DNA of 64,000 nucleotides from Synechococcus sp. BSA11S (GCF_014224355.1 NZ_VNWP01000004.1:170921-234920), one strand, 5' to 3'; positions 9,606 to 23,027 are shown, numbered from the stretch's first letter. Notes: generated by a model not told the origin, from the letters alone. Numbers and translations: made by a program.

Positions 9606-10493
9606 ATGGGCAGATCTGTTCTCACCCGTTTGGAGCGCCTGCCAAGGCGGGGCCTCACAGTGCTCTCACTCCAGGGACTGAGCCTGCTGGTGCCCGGTGG
9701 CTGGAGCAACACCACCAGCGCCGAGTCTCTGATCGCCGAAGTGATCGGCAGCCACGATCAGGCCCTGGTCGCTCAGGTGCGAGCCAGGGCCGATCAACTC
9801 AGCCGGGCACGTCATGAAGGTTATGGCCGGGCCCTGAGCGTCTATGACGCCGTGAATCGCTCTCAGCACGCCACCGCTGGCCTACGGGTGCTCGCAGGTG
9901 TGAGCGCCGGTGTCCCCTTGCTCAAGCGCCTCGCCGATCTCACCCCACCGGGGGACACGCTGCAGGCGGTGGACCTGGGACTGAAGGTTTCGGCCGAGCT
10001 GCTGGCTTTCACGCAGGTGAACGGCCTGCCTGGCGACAGCTTCTCGGACTTTGCGGCCGCTCTAGCTGATTACGGCTCTGAAGCAAGGCTGCGCATGGCC
10101 GCCATGGTCACATTTGATGGTCTGCTGCCACTCGGAGATCAGGCCCTGCGCCGCCTGGATGGACTGCTCGGGCAGGCGAGCACGACCCAGCTGCGCCAGC
10201 TCCCCGCCTACCGGCGCATGGCCGGCCTGATGCCCGGCCGCAACGATCAGGCCCACATGGGCTTCGTTCGCCGAGGGGTGGAGCAGTGGGTTGGCTGGGC
10301 CGAAGGCCTGGTGTCCCAGCTGGGCCTGAGCGGCCAGCGGGCCGTCCAGGCTCTGGAAACCACCCTGGGGCCCTGGCAGGGGCGAATGGATCAACTGGCG
10401 GTCTTCCTGGATGCCTTCACCGACACCTATGCCCACACAGGAGTCCAGGCCGTGGCCCGCCGCCTGGTGGAGCGGGCCGCCGCCGAGATCTGA
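9606..10493 (+). CDS. Conserved hypothetical protein
   Basis: The 295-residue product is mostly helical, rich in alanine, leucine and arginine, and has no catalytic motif that I recognise. A moderately hydrophobic stretch at about 110-130 (LRVLAGVSAGVPLLKRLADL) is too polar to be a certain membrane segment. The ATG at 9606 lies 4 bases after the previous stop, so it is likely translated from the same transcript as por. It converges with chlL 23 bases further on. Its place between the two protochlorophyllide reductase systems is the only hint to role. Confidence 0.6.
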   Translation: MGRSVLTRLERLPRRGLTVLSLQGLSLLVPGGWSNTTSAESLIAEVIGSHDQALVAQVRARADQLSRARHEGYGRALSVYDAVNRSQHATAGLRVLAGVSAGVPLLKRLADLTPPGDTLQAVDLGLKVSAELLAFTQVNGLPGDSFSDFAAALADYGSEARLRMAAMVTFDGLLPLGDQALRRLDGLLGQASTTQLRQLPAYRRMAGLMPGRNDQAHMGFVRRGVEQWVGWAEGLVSQLGLSGQRAVQALETTLGPWQGRMDQLAVFLDAFTDTYAHTGVQAVARRLVERAAAEI

Positions 10494-10516
10494 GCCAGGA
10501 TCGGCCCAGGCCGGGA

Positions 10517-14768
<4,252 letters not shown>

Positions 14769-14774
14769 TCAAAG

Positions 14775-14796
14775 CCCCCGAATCGCTTGACGGGGG
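14775..14796 (+). promoter_or_regulatory. Inverted repeat in the cso operon leader
   Basis: CCCCCG at 14775-14780 is matched by CGGGGG at 14791-14796 with a 10-base loop. No T-run follows, so it does not look like an intrinsic terminator. It lies 58 bases before the csoS1 start in the 268-base gap between the divergent chlN and csoS1 genes, which must hold the promoters of both operons. A role as leader hairpin or regulator site is inference. Confidence 0.35.
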
Positions 14797-14853
14797 GGTA
14801 TGCCGCAGACCATGGTCCTTAGCGAACCTCCCCCCCCTTTTCAGGAGTAGGCA

Positions 14854-15165
14854 ATGGCGAATGAAACCATGGGCATCGCCCTCGGCATGATCGAAACGCG
14901 TGGTCTCGTGCCGGCGATCGAAGCGGCCGACGCCATGACCAAGGCCGCCGAGGTGCGTCTGATCGGCCGTGAGTTCGTTGGCGGTGGCTACGTGACCGTT
15001 CTGGTCCGTGGAGAAACCGGTGCTGTGAACGCCGCCGTGCGTGCCGGTGCCGATGCCTGTGAGCGTGTTGGAGACGGCCTTGTCGCCGCCCATATCATCG
15101 CCCGCCCCCACCGTGAAGTGGAGCCGGCTCTGAACAGCAACTTCGGTCTGGGTTCCAAGGACTGA
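14854..15165 (+). CDS. csoS1: Carboxysome shell hexamer protein CsoS1 (BMC-H)
   Basis: CsoS1 is the main hexameric facet protein of the alpha-carboxysome shell. The 103-residue product is a single BMC domain with the signatures GMIETRGLVPAIEAADAM, the FVGGGYVTV strand that lines the central pore, and GDGLVAAHIIARPH. A Shine-Dalgarno AGGAG lies 8 bases before the ATG. It opens the cso operon, 70 bases ahead of cbbL. The csoS1D gene often found nearby is not in the window. Confidence 0.97.
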   Translation: MANETMGIALGMIETRGLVPAIEAADAMTKAAEVRLIGREFVGGGYVTVLVRGETGAVNAAVRAGADACERVGDGLVAAHIIARPHREVEPALNSNFGLGSKD

Positions 15166-15235
15166 GATCTGACGCGCCCCTGAGGGAGCGCAGCACTCTC
15201 ATCTTTCCCACCCGACCAACAAGGAGATTTTCCCC

Positions 15236-16648
15236 ATGAGCAAGAAGTACGACGCTGGGGTCAAGGAGTACAGAGACACGTACTGGACTCCCGATTACGT
15301 CCCCCTGGACACCGACCTGCTGGCCTGCTTCAAGGTCACAGGCCAGGAAGGCGTCCCCAAGGAAGAAGTGGCCGCTGCCGTGGCTGCCGAATCGTCCACC
15401 GGCACCTGGTCCACCGTGTGGTCCGAGCTCCTCACCGACCTCGATTTCTACAAAGGCCGCTGCTACCGGATCGAAGACGTCCCCGGTGACAAGGAGTCGT
15501 TCTACGCCTTCATCGCCTACCCCCTTGATCTGTTCGAGGAAGGTTCGATCACCAACGTGCTCACCTCCCTGGTGGGCAACGTGTTCGGTTTCAAGGCCCT
15601 GCGTCACCTCCGTCTGGAAGACATCCGCTTCCCGATGGCCTTCATCAAGACCTGCCCCGGCCCGCCGAACGGCATCTGCGTCGAGCGTGACCGGATGAAC
15701 AAGTACGGCCGTCCGCTGCTGGGCTGCACGATCAAGCCGAAGCTCGGCCTCTCGGGCAAGAACTACGGCCGGGTGGTCTACGAATGTCTGCGTGGCGGTC
15801 TCGACTTCACCAAGGACGACGAGAACATCAACTCCCAGCCGTTCCAGCGCTGGCAGAATCGCTTCGAGTTCGTCGCCGAAGCTGTGCAATCGGCCCAGGA
15901 AGAAACGGGCGAGAAGAAGGGGCACTACCTCAACTGCACCGCCTCCACGCCTGAGGAGATGTACGAGCGGGCTGAGTTCGCCAAGGAACTCGGTCAGCCG
16001 ATCATCATGCACGACTACATCACCGGGGGCTTCACAGCCAACACCGGTCTGTCGAAGTGGTGCCGCAAGAACGGCATGCTTCTGCACATTCACCGTGCCA
16101 TGCACGCGGTGATCGACCGTCACCCCAAGCACGGCATCCACTTCCGGGTGCTCGCCAAGTGCCTCCGCCTCTCCGGGGGCGACCAGCTGCACACCGGCAC
16201 AGTGGTGGGCAAGCTCGAAGGTGATCGTCAGACCACCCTCGGCTTCATTGATCAGCTGCGTGAATCCTTCGTTCCCGAAGATCGCAGCCGCGGCAATTTC
16301 TTCGACCAGGACTGGGGTTCGATGCCCGGCGTCTTCGCTGTGGCTTCCGGCGGTATCCACGTGTGGCACATGCCCGCGCTTGTGGCGATCTTCGGTGACG
16401 ATTCCGTTCTCCAGTTCGGTGGTGGCACCCACGGTCACCCCTGGGGCTCTGCCGCTGGTGCCGCTGCCAACCGCGTGGCCCTCGAAGCCTGCGTCAAGGC
16501 CCGCAACGCCGGTCGTGAGATCGAGAAGGAGAGCCGCGACATCCTGCTGGAAGCTGCCAAGCACAGCCCAGAGCTCGCCATCGCGCTCGAGACCTGGAAG
16601 GAGATCAAGTTCGAGTTCGACACCGTCGACAAACTCGACGTCAACTGA
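15236..16648 (+). CDS. cbbL: RuBisCO large subunit, form IA
   Basis: CbbL is the catalytic subunit fixing CO2 onto ribulose bisphosphate inside the carboxysome. The 470-residue product shows the carbamylation-site motif [11 protein letters not shown] (lysine at residue 193), the [13 protein letters not shown] substrate loop, and loop 6 in [11 protein letters not shown]. The sequence and the cso context place it in form IA, not the form IB of beta-cyanobacteria. An AAGGAG Shine-Dalgarno precedes the ATG. A strong hairpin follows the gene at 16666-16690. Confidence 0.98.
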   Translation: MSKKYDAGVKEYRDTYWTPDYVPLDTDLLACFKVTGQEGVPKEEVAAAVAAESSTGTWSTVWSELLTDLDFYKGRCYRIEDVPGDKESFYAFIAYPLDLFEEGSITNVLTSLVGNVFGFKALRHLRLEDIRFPMAFIKTCPGPPNGICVERDRMNKYGRPLLGCTIKPKLGLSGKNYGRVVYECLRGGLDFTKDDENINSQPFQRWQNRFEFVAEAVQSAQEETGEKKGHYLNCTASTPEEMYERAEFAKELGQPIIMHDYITGGFTANTGLSKWCRKNGMLLHIHRAMHAVIDRHPKHGIHFRVLAKCLRLSGGDQLHTGTVVGKLEGDRQTTLGFIDQLRESFVPEDRSRGNFFDQDWGSMPGVFAVASGGIHVWHMPALVAIFGDDSVLQFGGGTHGHPWGSAAGAAANRVALEACVKARNAGREIEKESRDILLEAAKHSPELAIALETWKEIKFEFDTVDKLDVN

Positions 16649-16665
16649 TCGGGCCTGATGGCCGC

Positions 16666-16690
16666 CGGGGAGGGAGACATTTCCTCCCCG
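16666..16690 (+). promoter_or_regulatory. Intercistronic hairpin between cbbL and cbbS
   Basis: CGGGGAGG (16666-16673) pairs perfectly with CCTCCCCG (16683-16690) across a 9-base loop. There is no T-run after it, so an RNA-stability or processing element is more likely than a terminator. It sits in the 92-base gap before cbbS. Confidence 0.55.
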
Positions 16691-16740
16691 CGGTCACATC
16701 CGGTTTGCTTCCATTCACCTGATTCCACTCAAGGATCCCC

Positions 16741-17082
16741 ATGCCCTTCAAGAGCACCGTGGGTGACTACCAAACAGTCGCCACCCTGGAGACCTTCGGC
16801 TTCCTCCCGCCGATGTCTCAGGACGAGATCTATGATCAGATCGCCTACATCATTGCCCAGGGGTGGAGCCCCCTGGTGGAACACGTCCACCCCAGCCGTT
16901 CGATGGCGACCTACTGGTCGTACTGGAAACTTCCGTTCTTCGGTGAGAAGGATCTGGGCGTGATCGTCAGTGAACTCGAGGCCTGCCACCGCGCCTACCC
17001 CGACCACCACGTGCGTCTGGTCGGCTACGACGCCTACACCCAGAGCCAGGGTTCCTGCTTCGTGGTCTTCGAAGCACGCTGA
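16741..17082 (+). CDS. cbbS: RuBisCO small subunit, form IA
   Basis: CbbS caps the octamer of large subunits. The 113-residue product starts MPFKSTVGDYQTVATLETF and has the conserved YWSYWKLPFFGEKD and CHRAYPDHHVRLVGYD segments. It follows cbbL by 92 bases and is followed by a strong hairpin before csoS2. No plastid-type insertion or repeat is present, as expected for form IA. Confidence 0.97.
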   Translation: MPFKSTVGDYQTVATLETFGFLPPMSQDEIYDQIAYIIAQGWSPLVEHVHPSRSMATYWSYWKLPFFGEKDLGVIVSELEACHRAYPDHHVRLVGYDAYTQSQGSCFVVFEAR

Positions 17083-17088
17083 TCTGCG

Positions 17089-17130
17089 CAGCAGGGCCAG
17101 GTTGGACCTGACCCTGCTGTCTACCTTTTT
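17089..17130 (+). terminator. Strong hairpin with T-run after cbbS
   Basis: Bases 17089-17102 pair with 17106-17119 (14 positions, one C-A mismatch, 3-base loop), and TTTTT follows at 17126-17130. It has the shape of a rho-independent terminator but lies inside the cso operon, before csoS2. Partial termination or 3'-end protection here would leave cbbLS mRNA more abundant than the downstream shell genes, fitting the needed stoichiometry. That role is inferred. Confidence 0.7.
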
Positions 17131-17241
17131 CTTTCCTTCGCCGGCTCGTGAACGGAGGGTGACAACAGCAAGCCTCTGGGCCTGTTGTTTCTCTTCTCGC
17201 TCCAGCCGTTTCCTTCAAGGTTGTTTCTTCACAGGGCGGAC

Positions 17242-19680
17242 ATGGCATCTCAATCCAGTCGCGAAGCGGCCCTTGCGCGCCGAATGGCGCTCTCCACGGC
17301 CGGTAAAACGGCGGAGAAGAGGTATGCCAACAGTGCCAACCGCACCCGCAGCGCGGCCGAAGCGCGACCCAGCCGCTCCACGCCGGTGATGCCCGTCAGC
17401 CGCGAAGCTGAGCCCATCAGCTCTGCCCGCGAGCCCAAGTCTTCCCGCGCCTCGGCCCGCTCCCAGTCCCTGTTCGGCCCCAGCGCCGGGGAATCCTCGA
17501 TCCCTTCGCGCACCATCAGCCGCTCGGCGATCAGCAACCCCAGCCGGGAGCTGGTGCTGGCCCGGCGCGAAGCTCTCAGCAAGCGTGGCAAGCGCGCCGA
17601 CACCAGCAAGGACCGCAGCCGTGATGGGAGCTCCCGCCCCGGTGCAACCACAGCCAGGCCGGCAGTGACTCCTGAACCCAGCGCTGGCACCTCCAGCCTT
17701 CCCACTCTGTCCCTGGGCAGCGCTCCTGCAAGTTCCGGCGGTGATCGCCGCAGCAACGGCAGCCGGCCCACGAGCAAGCGCTCCGCCCAGTTCAACCCCA
17801 GCCGCGCCATCGTCATGGCCCGCCGGGAAGCGCTCTCCAAGCGCGGCAAATCCGCCTCCACCAACAGCTCCAGTGGCACCGCAGCGGTGGTGCGCCAGTC
17901 GAACCCCGACATCAGCAGCCGGGAACTGGCCCACCGCATTCGCGATCTCAAGAGCAAGAACGGAGCAGGTGCTGTCTGCCGGGGCACCGGAGTCACCCGC
18001 CCCACGGGACCACGTCGCAGGGCCGACAAGGTGGACGGGGCCCAGGATGCCAGCTGGAAAGTGGGAGCCAGTGAAACCATGCGTGGCCAGGTGGTGACCG
18101 GCACCCAGGCCAACCGCTCCGAGAAGACCACCGGCAACGAGGCCAGCACCTGCCGCCCGGTCACGGGCACCGACTACATGGGTGCGGAAATCTTCCGCAG
18201 CTTCTGCCAGAGCGAGCCCGAACCGCTTCAACCCGCCAAGGTCCGCGTCACGGCCACCAGCCATGGCAACCGGGTCACCGGCAACGAAGTGGGTCGCTCA
18301 GACAAGGTCACCGGGGATGAGCCCGGGACCTGCAAGAGCATCACCGGCACGGAATACATCGCGGCCAACCAGGCGGAAGCCTTCTGCGGCACCACCTCCG
18401 TGAGTCCCCGCAAGGTCGGCCTCAGCCAGACCGTTGCCGGGCGCCCCGTTTCGGGGGTGATGGTGGGCCGCTCCGAGCGGGTCACCGGCGATGAGCACGG
18501 CGCCGGCATTCAGCCCACCGGCACCCAGTACGTGGGCTCCGACTCGATCACGACCCCCGGCGAGGCACCGGCCAAGGTGGCCAGCGTTCAGACCCTGCGT
18601 GGCACGGGGATCACCGGGACGCTTGTGGGTCGCAGCGACAGGGTCACCGGTGACGAGCCCGGCTCCTGCCGCCGCGTCACCGGTGACGAATACATCGGCA
18701 GCCAGCAGTACCAGAATTTCTGCGGCGGCCGCCCGGAACCCGAGGCGGCCAAGGTGGGCTTCAGCCTCACCAACAAGCAGCTGATCGTCTCCGGTACCAA
18801 CACCGGTCGCTCCTCCAGGGTCACCGGTGATGAGCCCGGCACCTGCAAGGCCGTCACGGGCACCCCCTACGCAGGTCTGGAGCAGGCCAGCGCCTGGTGC
18901 GATGCCGGCTCGGTGCGCTCCATCCGCCAGCGGACCCCGGCCCGCACCGGCACCCCCGGTCCTCGCCTCAGTGGCCTGCAACCCGGCATCGGCGGGGTGA
19001 TGACCGGTGCCTCCAGGGGCGCCTGTGAACCGATCTCCGGCACCCCCTACGTGGGCGTCGATCAGTACAACGAAGCCTGCAGCGCCGCGCAGGGCCATGA
19101 AGCTGATTTCCCCCAGCCGCTGGAAGCCCAGCCCTGGCAGGAGTTCAGCGTGCAATCACCGGCCCGCGCCGCCCATCAGCAACGGGAGCGCAGCTCCGCC
19201 GTCACCGGCACCCGCTACGAAACCAGCGCCAGAATCACCGGCCCTTTTGATCTGGCCGGTGGCAAGGTCACCGGCACCGAGCAGGCTCGCTTCGACAACC
19301 GCGGCCCCCAGCCGCTCACCCCTGTACGGCGTCAGACCTCCGTTCTGCCCTCCCGCCCCCCGGTGGATGCGCCGGCTTCCAGTGCCCCCGTCAGCGTTGA
19401 TGAAGACGTCAGGCCCACCAGCCGCGTCACCGGTGAAGGCATCTCCGCCGGCCTGAACATCACCGGTGACGACTGGGATCGGGGCAAGAGGGTCACCGGC
19501 ACCGAGGGGGCCTCGGCCCGTCGGCGCAACCCCACCCGCACGGGGCCGATGTCGGCGATGTCCAACATCCCCCTCAAGCGCAATGACGAGGTGATGCAAC
19601 CGGTCAGTCGCGTCACGGGCTCCAGCGGCAACACCGACAAGGGTTCGCTGATCACCGTTTCCGGCGGTGCCCGCGGCTGA
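17242..19680 (+). CDS. csoS2: Carboxysome scaffold protein CsoS2
   Basis: CsoS2 is the disordered repeat protein that gathers RuBisCO and links it to the shell. From the ATG at 17242 it has 812 residues. Four N-terminal RuBisCO-binding repeats (pattern SRExxLARRxALSxxGK) lie at about 6-22, 101-117, 187-203 and a weaker one at 226-241. Six middle repeats with VTG..VTGDE..C..VTGT.Y..C signatures follow at about 270-600; the third lacks both cysteines. The C-terminal region has more VTG motifs and ends in the conserved SLITVSGGARG peptide that anchors to the shell. Whether a programmed frameshift makes a short form here was not resolved. Confidence 0.96.
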   Translation: MASQSSREAALARRMALSTAGKTAEKRYANSANRTRSAAEARPSRSTPVMPVSREAEPISSAREPKSSRASARSQSLFGPSAGESSIPSRTISRSAISNPSRELVLARREALSKRGKRADTSKDRSRDGSSRPGATTARPAVTPEPSAGTSSLPTLSLGSAPASSGGDRRSNGSRPTSKRSAQFNPSRAIVMARREALSKRGKSASTNSSSGTAAVVRQSNPDISSRELAHRIRDLKSKNGAGAVCRGTGVTRPTGPRRRADKVDGAQDASWKVGASETMRGQVVTGTQANRSEKTTGNEASTCRPVTGTDYMGAEIFRSFCQSEPEPLQPAKVRVTATSHGNRVTGNEVGRSDKVTGDEPGTCKSITGTEYIAANQAEAFCGTTSVSPRKVGLSQTVAGRPVSGVMVGRSERVTGDEHGAGIQPTGTQYVGSDSITTPGEAPAKVASVQTLRGTGITGTLVGRSDRVTGDEPGSCRRVTGDEYIGSQQYQNFCGGRPEPEAAKVGFSLTNKQLIVSGTNTGRSSRVTGDEPGTCKAVTGTPYAGLEQASAWCDAGSVRSIRQRTPARTGTPGPRLSGLQPGIGGVMTGASRGACEPISGTPYVGVDQYNEACSAAQGHEADFPQPLEAQPWQEFSVQSPARAAHQQRERSSAVTGTRYETSARITGPFDLAGGKVTGTEQARFDNRGPQPLTPVRRQTSVLPSRPPVDAPASSAPVSVDEDVRPTSRVTGEGISAGLNITGDDWDRGKRVTGTEGASARRRNPTRTGPMSAMSNIPLKRNDEVMQPVSRVTGSSGNTDKGSLITVSGGARG

Positions 19681-19718
19681 TTCCCCTCCCCCGTCCCACC
19701 CTGTCGCAGCACTGAACC

Positions 19719-21281
19719 TTGCCCCGCCCCCGCCGCTACGGCTCCGCCGAGAGGCCCCTGGCTCCCACTGCACCAGCACGCCGTCCCCCCTCCAGCTTCA
19801 GGCTCTCCGGTTCAATCCCGGGCGGGCGAAGCCATGCCGCCAACGCGGTTGAGCGTCACCCGCTCACCGATGGGGCCGCCAACGCTCGCCTCGAGGCCTA
19901 CGACAGCCAGGTGAAGGGTTGCTTTGATCGGATCGTGCCTGTGCTCAAGCGGCTTTCGGCCCTCCAGCACGACGATGATTTCGTTGAGCAGGCTCAGCGT
20001 CATGCCCGCAGGGAGCTTGGCCACGAGCTTCCGCCACCGATTCTGGAATCGGCCTGGGTCACCCAGCTCGACATGCGCAGCCTGTTCGCCTGGTGCCTGT
20101 TCAAGGCCTATGAAGAGGTCAGCTCCTCCTTCTTCCGCGACGACCCACTCCAGGGTCGGGACGGCAGCGAAAGCTCCGAGGCCTTCAACGCGTTCCTCCT
20201 CTCCTGCGGCTTTCACCTGCTGGATGTGAGCCCCTGCGCCGATGGGCGCCTGGCCCATGCCATCGCCTATGCCCTGCGCATTCCCTTCGGTTCGGTGCGT
20301 CGCCGGCCCCATGCCGGGGCCATGTTCGATGTGGAGAACACCGTCGACCGCTGGGTGCGTACCGAGCATCTGCGCTTCCGGGAGGCTCGCCCCAACGGCG
20401 CCCATGAGCCCACCCGTTACCTGAAGGTGGTGGTGTATCACTTCAGCTCCCGGGATCCCCGCCATGAAGGCTGTGCCGCCCATGGCTCCAACGATGCCGC
20501 CGCCGCCGCCGCTGGCCTGCAACGGCTGCAGGAGTTCCGGCAGGCGGTGGAGAACAGCTTCTGCTGTGGGGCCTCCGTCGATCTGTTGCTGATCGGGCTG
20601 GACACCGACACCGATGCCATCCGGGTGCATGTTCCCGATGTCAGCGGTCACACCGATCTGGAGCACTGGCTCGACGCCCTCGATCTGCATGCCGCCACCC
20701 TGGGGCTCTCGCCCGAGGCTGCCAGGGACAGGCTCCTGGCCCTGGTGCTGGCCGCCCGCTCAGACAGCGGTGAGCAGGGCAGCGGGGTGGCGGTTGATCC
20801 AGGCATGGCCCGGTTGATCGCGCGCCTGATCGAGCACAACATCTCCCAGATCGACTTCGTGCGTGCTTACCACCACGGGGCCTACGCCGACGCGGGCCAT
20901 GCCGAGCGCTTCATTGGGGTCGGCATTGGCTTCAAGGAGATTCATCTCCGCAATCTCACCTACTTCGCCCACATGGACACCGTCGAGGAAGGGGCTGCCG
21001 ACCTCGACGTGGGCGTCAAGATCTTCACTGGACTGAACGTGTCCCGCGGCCTGCCTATCCCGGTGGTGATCCGTTTCGATTACCACGGCAGTGTTCCCGG
21101 GGCCCGAGATCGTGCCGTGCTCTACTGCCGGCGAACCGATGAAGCCATTCAGAACCGCTACCCCGAGCTCGTGGCCAGCGGCCAGTTGCACACGTTGCTC
21201 AGCGTGCGCGATCGGGATCAGCACAGCCCCGCCGAAACGGTAGGGTCCTCGATCAGGCTGGAAACAGGCGGAGGCCATTGA
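19719..21281 (+). CDS. csoSCA: Carboxysomal carbonic anhydrase
   Basis: CsoSCA (CsoS3) converts bicarbonate to CO2 inside the carboxysome. The 520-residue product has the zinc ligands C173 (SPCADGR), H241 (VYHFSS) and C252 (EGCAAHG), equivalent to 173/242/253 in the Halothiobacillus enzyme. An N-terminal basic, low-complexity segment (PRPRRYGSAERPL) resembles the peptide that recruits the enzyme to RuBisCO. A TTG at 19719 is the start, as no ATG precedes the conserved core. It follows csoS2 by 38 bases and precedes csoS4A by 1 base. Confidence 0.95.
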   Translation: MPRPRRYGSAERPLAPTAPARRPPSSFRLSGSIPGGRSHAANAVERHPLTDGAANARLEAYDSQVKGCFDRIVPVLKRLSALQHDDDFVEQAQRHARRELGHELPPPILESAWVTQLDMRSLFAWCLFKAYEEVSSSFFRDDPLQGRDGSESSEAFNAFLLSCGFHLLDVSPCADGRLAHAIAYALRIPFGSVRRRPHAGAMFDVENTVDRWVRTEHLRFREARPNGAHEPTRYLKVVVYHFSSRDPRHEGCAAHGSNDAAAAAAGLQRLQEFRQAVENSFCCGASVDLLLIGLDTDTDAIRVHVPDVSGHTDLEHWLDALDLHAATLGLSPEAARDRLLALVLAARSDSGEQGSGVAVDPGMARLIARLIEHNISQIDFVRAYHHGAYADAGHAERFIGVGIGFKEIHLRNLTYFAHMDTVEEGAADLDVGVKIFTGLNVSRGLPIPVVIRFDYHGSVPGARDRAVLYCRRTDEAIQNRYPELVASGQLHTLLSVRDRDQHSPAETVGSSIRLETGGGH

Positions 21282-21282
21282 G

Positions 21283-21567
21283 ATGCTGATCTGCAGGGTT
21301 CTCAAGCCGCTGGTGTCCACCAATCGGATCCCAGAATTCGAGCACAAGCACCTTCAGGTGGTGCTGGATGGCAGTTCCCAGAAGGTGGCTGTCGACGCCG
21401 TGGGGTGCATTCCCGGCGACTGGGTGATCTGTGTGGGCAGTTCCGCTGCCCGCGAAGCCGCCGGCAGCAAGTCTTACCCCAGCGATCTCACCATCGTGGG
21501 GATCATCGACCACTGGGATCCCGATGCGGGCAAACCCAACCCGGCACCCGCTCCTGGAGCAGGCTGA
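21283..21567 (+). CDS. csoS4A: Carboxysome shell pentamer protein CsoS4A (BMC-P)
   Basis: CsoS4A forms pentamers that cap the shell vertices. The 94-residue product starts MLICRVLKPLVSTNR, has the family GDWVICVGSSAARE segment, and ends with VGIIDHWDP. The stop overlaps the csoS4B start by one base (TGATG), so the two are translationally coupled. Confidence 0.95.
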   Translation: MLICRVLKPLVSTNRIPEFEHKHLQVVLDGSSQKVAVDAVGCIPGDWVICVGSSAAREAAGSKSYPSDLTIVGIIDHWDPDAGKPNPAPAPGAG

Positions 21568-21818
21568 TGGAAATCATGCAAGTCACCGGCTCCCTGGTCT
21601 GCAGCCAACGTGTTGAGGGCCTGCTCCACTGGCAGTTGCGCATCCTGCGCTCCAACAAGGGCAAGTTGATGGTCGCCGTCGACCCGGTCGGAGCCTCACC
21701 CGGCAACTGGGTGTTCACCGCCAGTGGCTCCGCCGCCCGCTTCGCCTCCGGCAACCCCGAGACCCAGACCGACCTGACCATCGCGGGGATCATTGATCTC
21801 TGGGATCCAGACGGTTGA
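21567..21818 (+). CDS. csoS4B: Carboxysome shell pentamer protein CsoS4B (BMC-P)
   Basis: This second vertex protein has 83 residues from the ATG at 21567, with MEIMQVTGSLVCSQRV at the start, GNWVFTASGSAAR in the middle and AGIIDLWD at the end. The frame is open upstream inside csoS4A but that part is a shadow. It is a diverged paralogue of its neighbour; both are normally needed for tight shell closure. Confidence 0.94.
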   Translation: MEIMQVTGSLVCSQRVEGLLHWQLRILRSNKGKLMVAVDPVGASPGNWVFTASGSAARFASGNPETQTDLTIAGIIDLWDPDG

Positions 21819-21867
21819 TCCCCTTCGCCCGCCCGTTTTCTCCGCAGTCGTCCCCCCAGCTCGATCC

Positions 21868-22419
21868 ATGGCCACACCCTCCTCCCGCCAACCCTCCTCC
21901 CGGCGCACCAGTGCCAGCAGTGGTGTGAGCCGAGCTGCAGCCGCCAAGGCTCTTCCCGCTTCAGCAAGCACCCCTCCCCCTGCCGACAGCCCCGTGGACC
22001 CGCCTACCGCCTCAGGTTCATCCACATCCGCTGGTCCACCGGCGGCCAAGGCCACCGGCAGCTCCGGCGGCTCGACCCCTCCCTCCAAGTCCTCCTCCTC
22101 TCCCAAAGCCATGGCTTCGACCCCGCACGGCATCGCTCTCGGCATGATCGAAACCCGTGGCCTCGTCCCCGCCATCGAGGCGGCGGACGCCATGACCAAG
22201 GCCGCTGAAGTCACGATGATCTCGCGTGAATTCGTGGGTGGCGGCTATGTGACCGTGATGGTGCGGGGCGAAACAGGCGCGGTCAACGCCGCGGTGCGCG
22301 CCGGTGCCGATGCCTGTGAGCGCGTCGGCGACGGCCTGGTGGCCGCCCACATCATTGCCCGCCCCCACAGCGAGCTGGAGCCGGTGCTCGCCTTCAGTGG
22401 CGCTGAGCGCAGGAGCTGA
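21868..22419 (+). CDS. csoS1E: Extended BMC-H shell protein CsoS1E
   Basis: The 183-residue product has a low-complexity Ser/Ala/Pro/Thr-rich N-terminal extension of about 85 residues, then a full BMC domain almost identical to CsoS1 of this window (same GMIETRGLVPAIEAADAM and GDGLVAAHIIARPH). Such an extended paralogue after csoS4B is the csoS1E of alpha-cyanobacteria. The ATG at 21868 begins MATPSSRQPSSRR. The tail could project from a facet and bind other parts, but its function is not established from sequence. Confidence 0.88.
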   Translation: MATPSSRQPSSRRTSASSGVSRAAAAKALPASASTPPPADSPVDPPTASGSSTSAGPPAAKATGSSGGSTPPSKSSSSPKAMASTPHGIALGMIETRGLVPAIEAADAMTKAAEVTMISREFVGGGYVTVMVRGETGAVNAAVRAGADACERVGDGLVAAHIIARPHSELEPVLAFSGAERRS

Positions 22420-22424
22420 TCGGC

Positions 22425-22895
22425 ATGGAGACCGTTCACCCAAGGGTGCTGGGCTACCTGGGACGGGCGCTGAGCCTCGAACTCTCCGCGGTTCAGCAGT
22501 ACATGACCCAGGCCTCCCTGCTTGCGCTCTGGGGGGATGCCGCCTCCGCCGACCGTTTCCGCCAGGAGACGGTCGAGGAGATGCAGCACGCCGAGCGGCT
22601 GGTGCAGCAGATGCTGCGTCTCGGCGTGGCCCCGGCCGCGTCCCAGCTGAAGCCGGTGAGCACCGCCCGCGATCTGATCGGGCTGCTTCGCCTCAACATC
22701 GTGCTGGAGGACGAACTGATCCAGCACTACGCCGAGGCCAACCGCTTCTGCCTGCTGGTGGGTGATCAGGCCAATGCCCAGTTCTTCCACGACCTCTGGC
22801 AGGAGGAGGCCCAGCATGGTGAGGAGCTTGAGGCCTGGGTCCGGGACCTGGCGGGCCTGGAGCGTTCCAGGACCTCCCAGCGGGTCACCTTCTGA
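22425..22895 (+). CDS. Bacterioferritin-like protein of the cso cluster
   Basis: The 156-residue four-helix protein has ferritin-type di-iron ligand motifs: ELSAVQQY in helix A, EEMQHAE in helix B, EDELIQHYAEA in helix C and EEAQHGEE in helix D. A bacterioferritin-like gene next to cso genes is common, but its job there is unknown; iron or redox handling is a guess. It starts 5 bases after csoS1E and is probably cotranscribed with it. Confidence 0.88.
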   Translation: METVHPRVLGYLGRALSLELSAVQQYMTQASLLALWGDAASADRFRQETVEEMQHAERLVQQMLRLGVAPAASQLKPVSTARDLIGLLRLNIVLEDELIQHYAEANRFCLLVGDQANAQFFHDLWQEEAQHGEELEAWVRDLAGLERSRTSQRVTF

Positions 22896-23027
22896 GCCTC
22901 CTGTCCGGTGCCTGGGAGGCGGGGTTTCGGCTTCGGATCAGTGACGGTGCACGACGAAGCGCGCCACAACTGGATTCCGCTGGCGTCCTGGCCTTGAATT
23001 GTCGGCCAGCAGTCGTTTCAGTTCTCC

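Noticed and set aside
17242..19680. Repeated DNA blocks that could be taken for a CRISPR or tandem array
   Set aside because: The repeats follow the reading frame of csoS2 (VTG-type protein repeats), vary at the DNA level and have no spacer structure.
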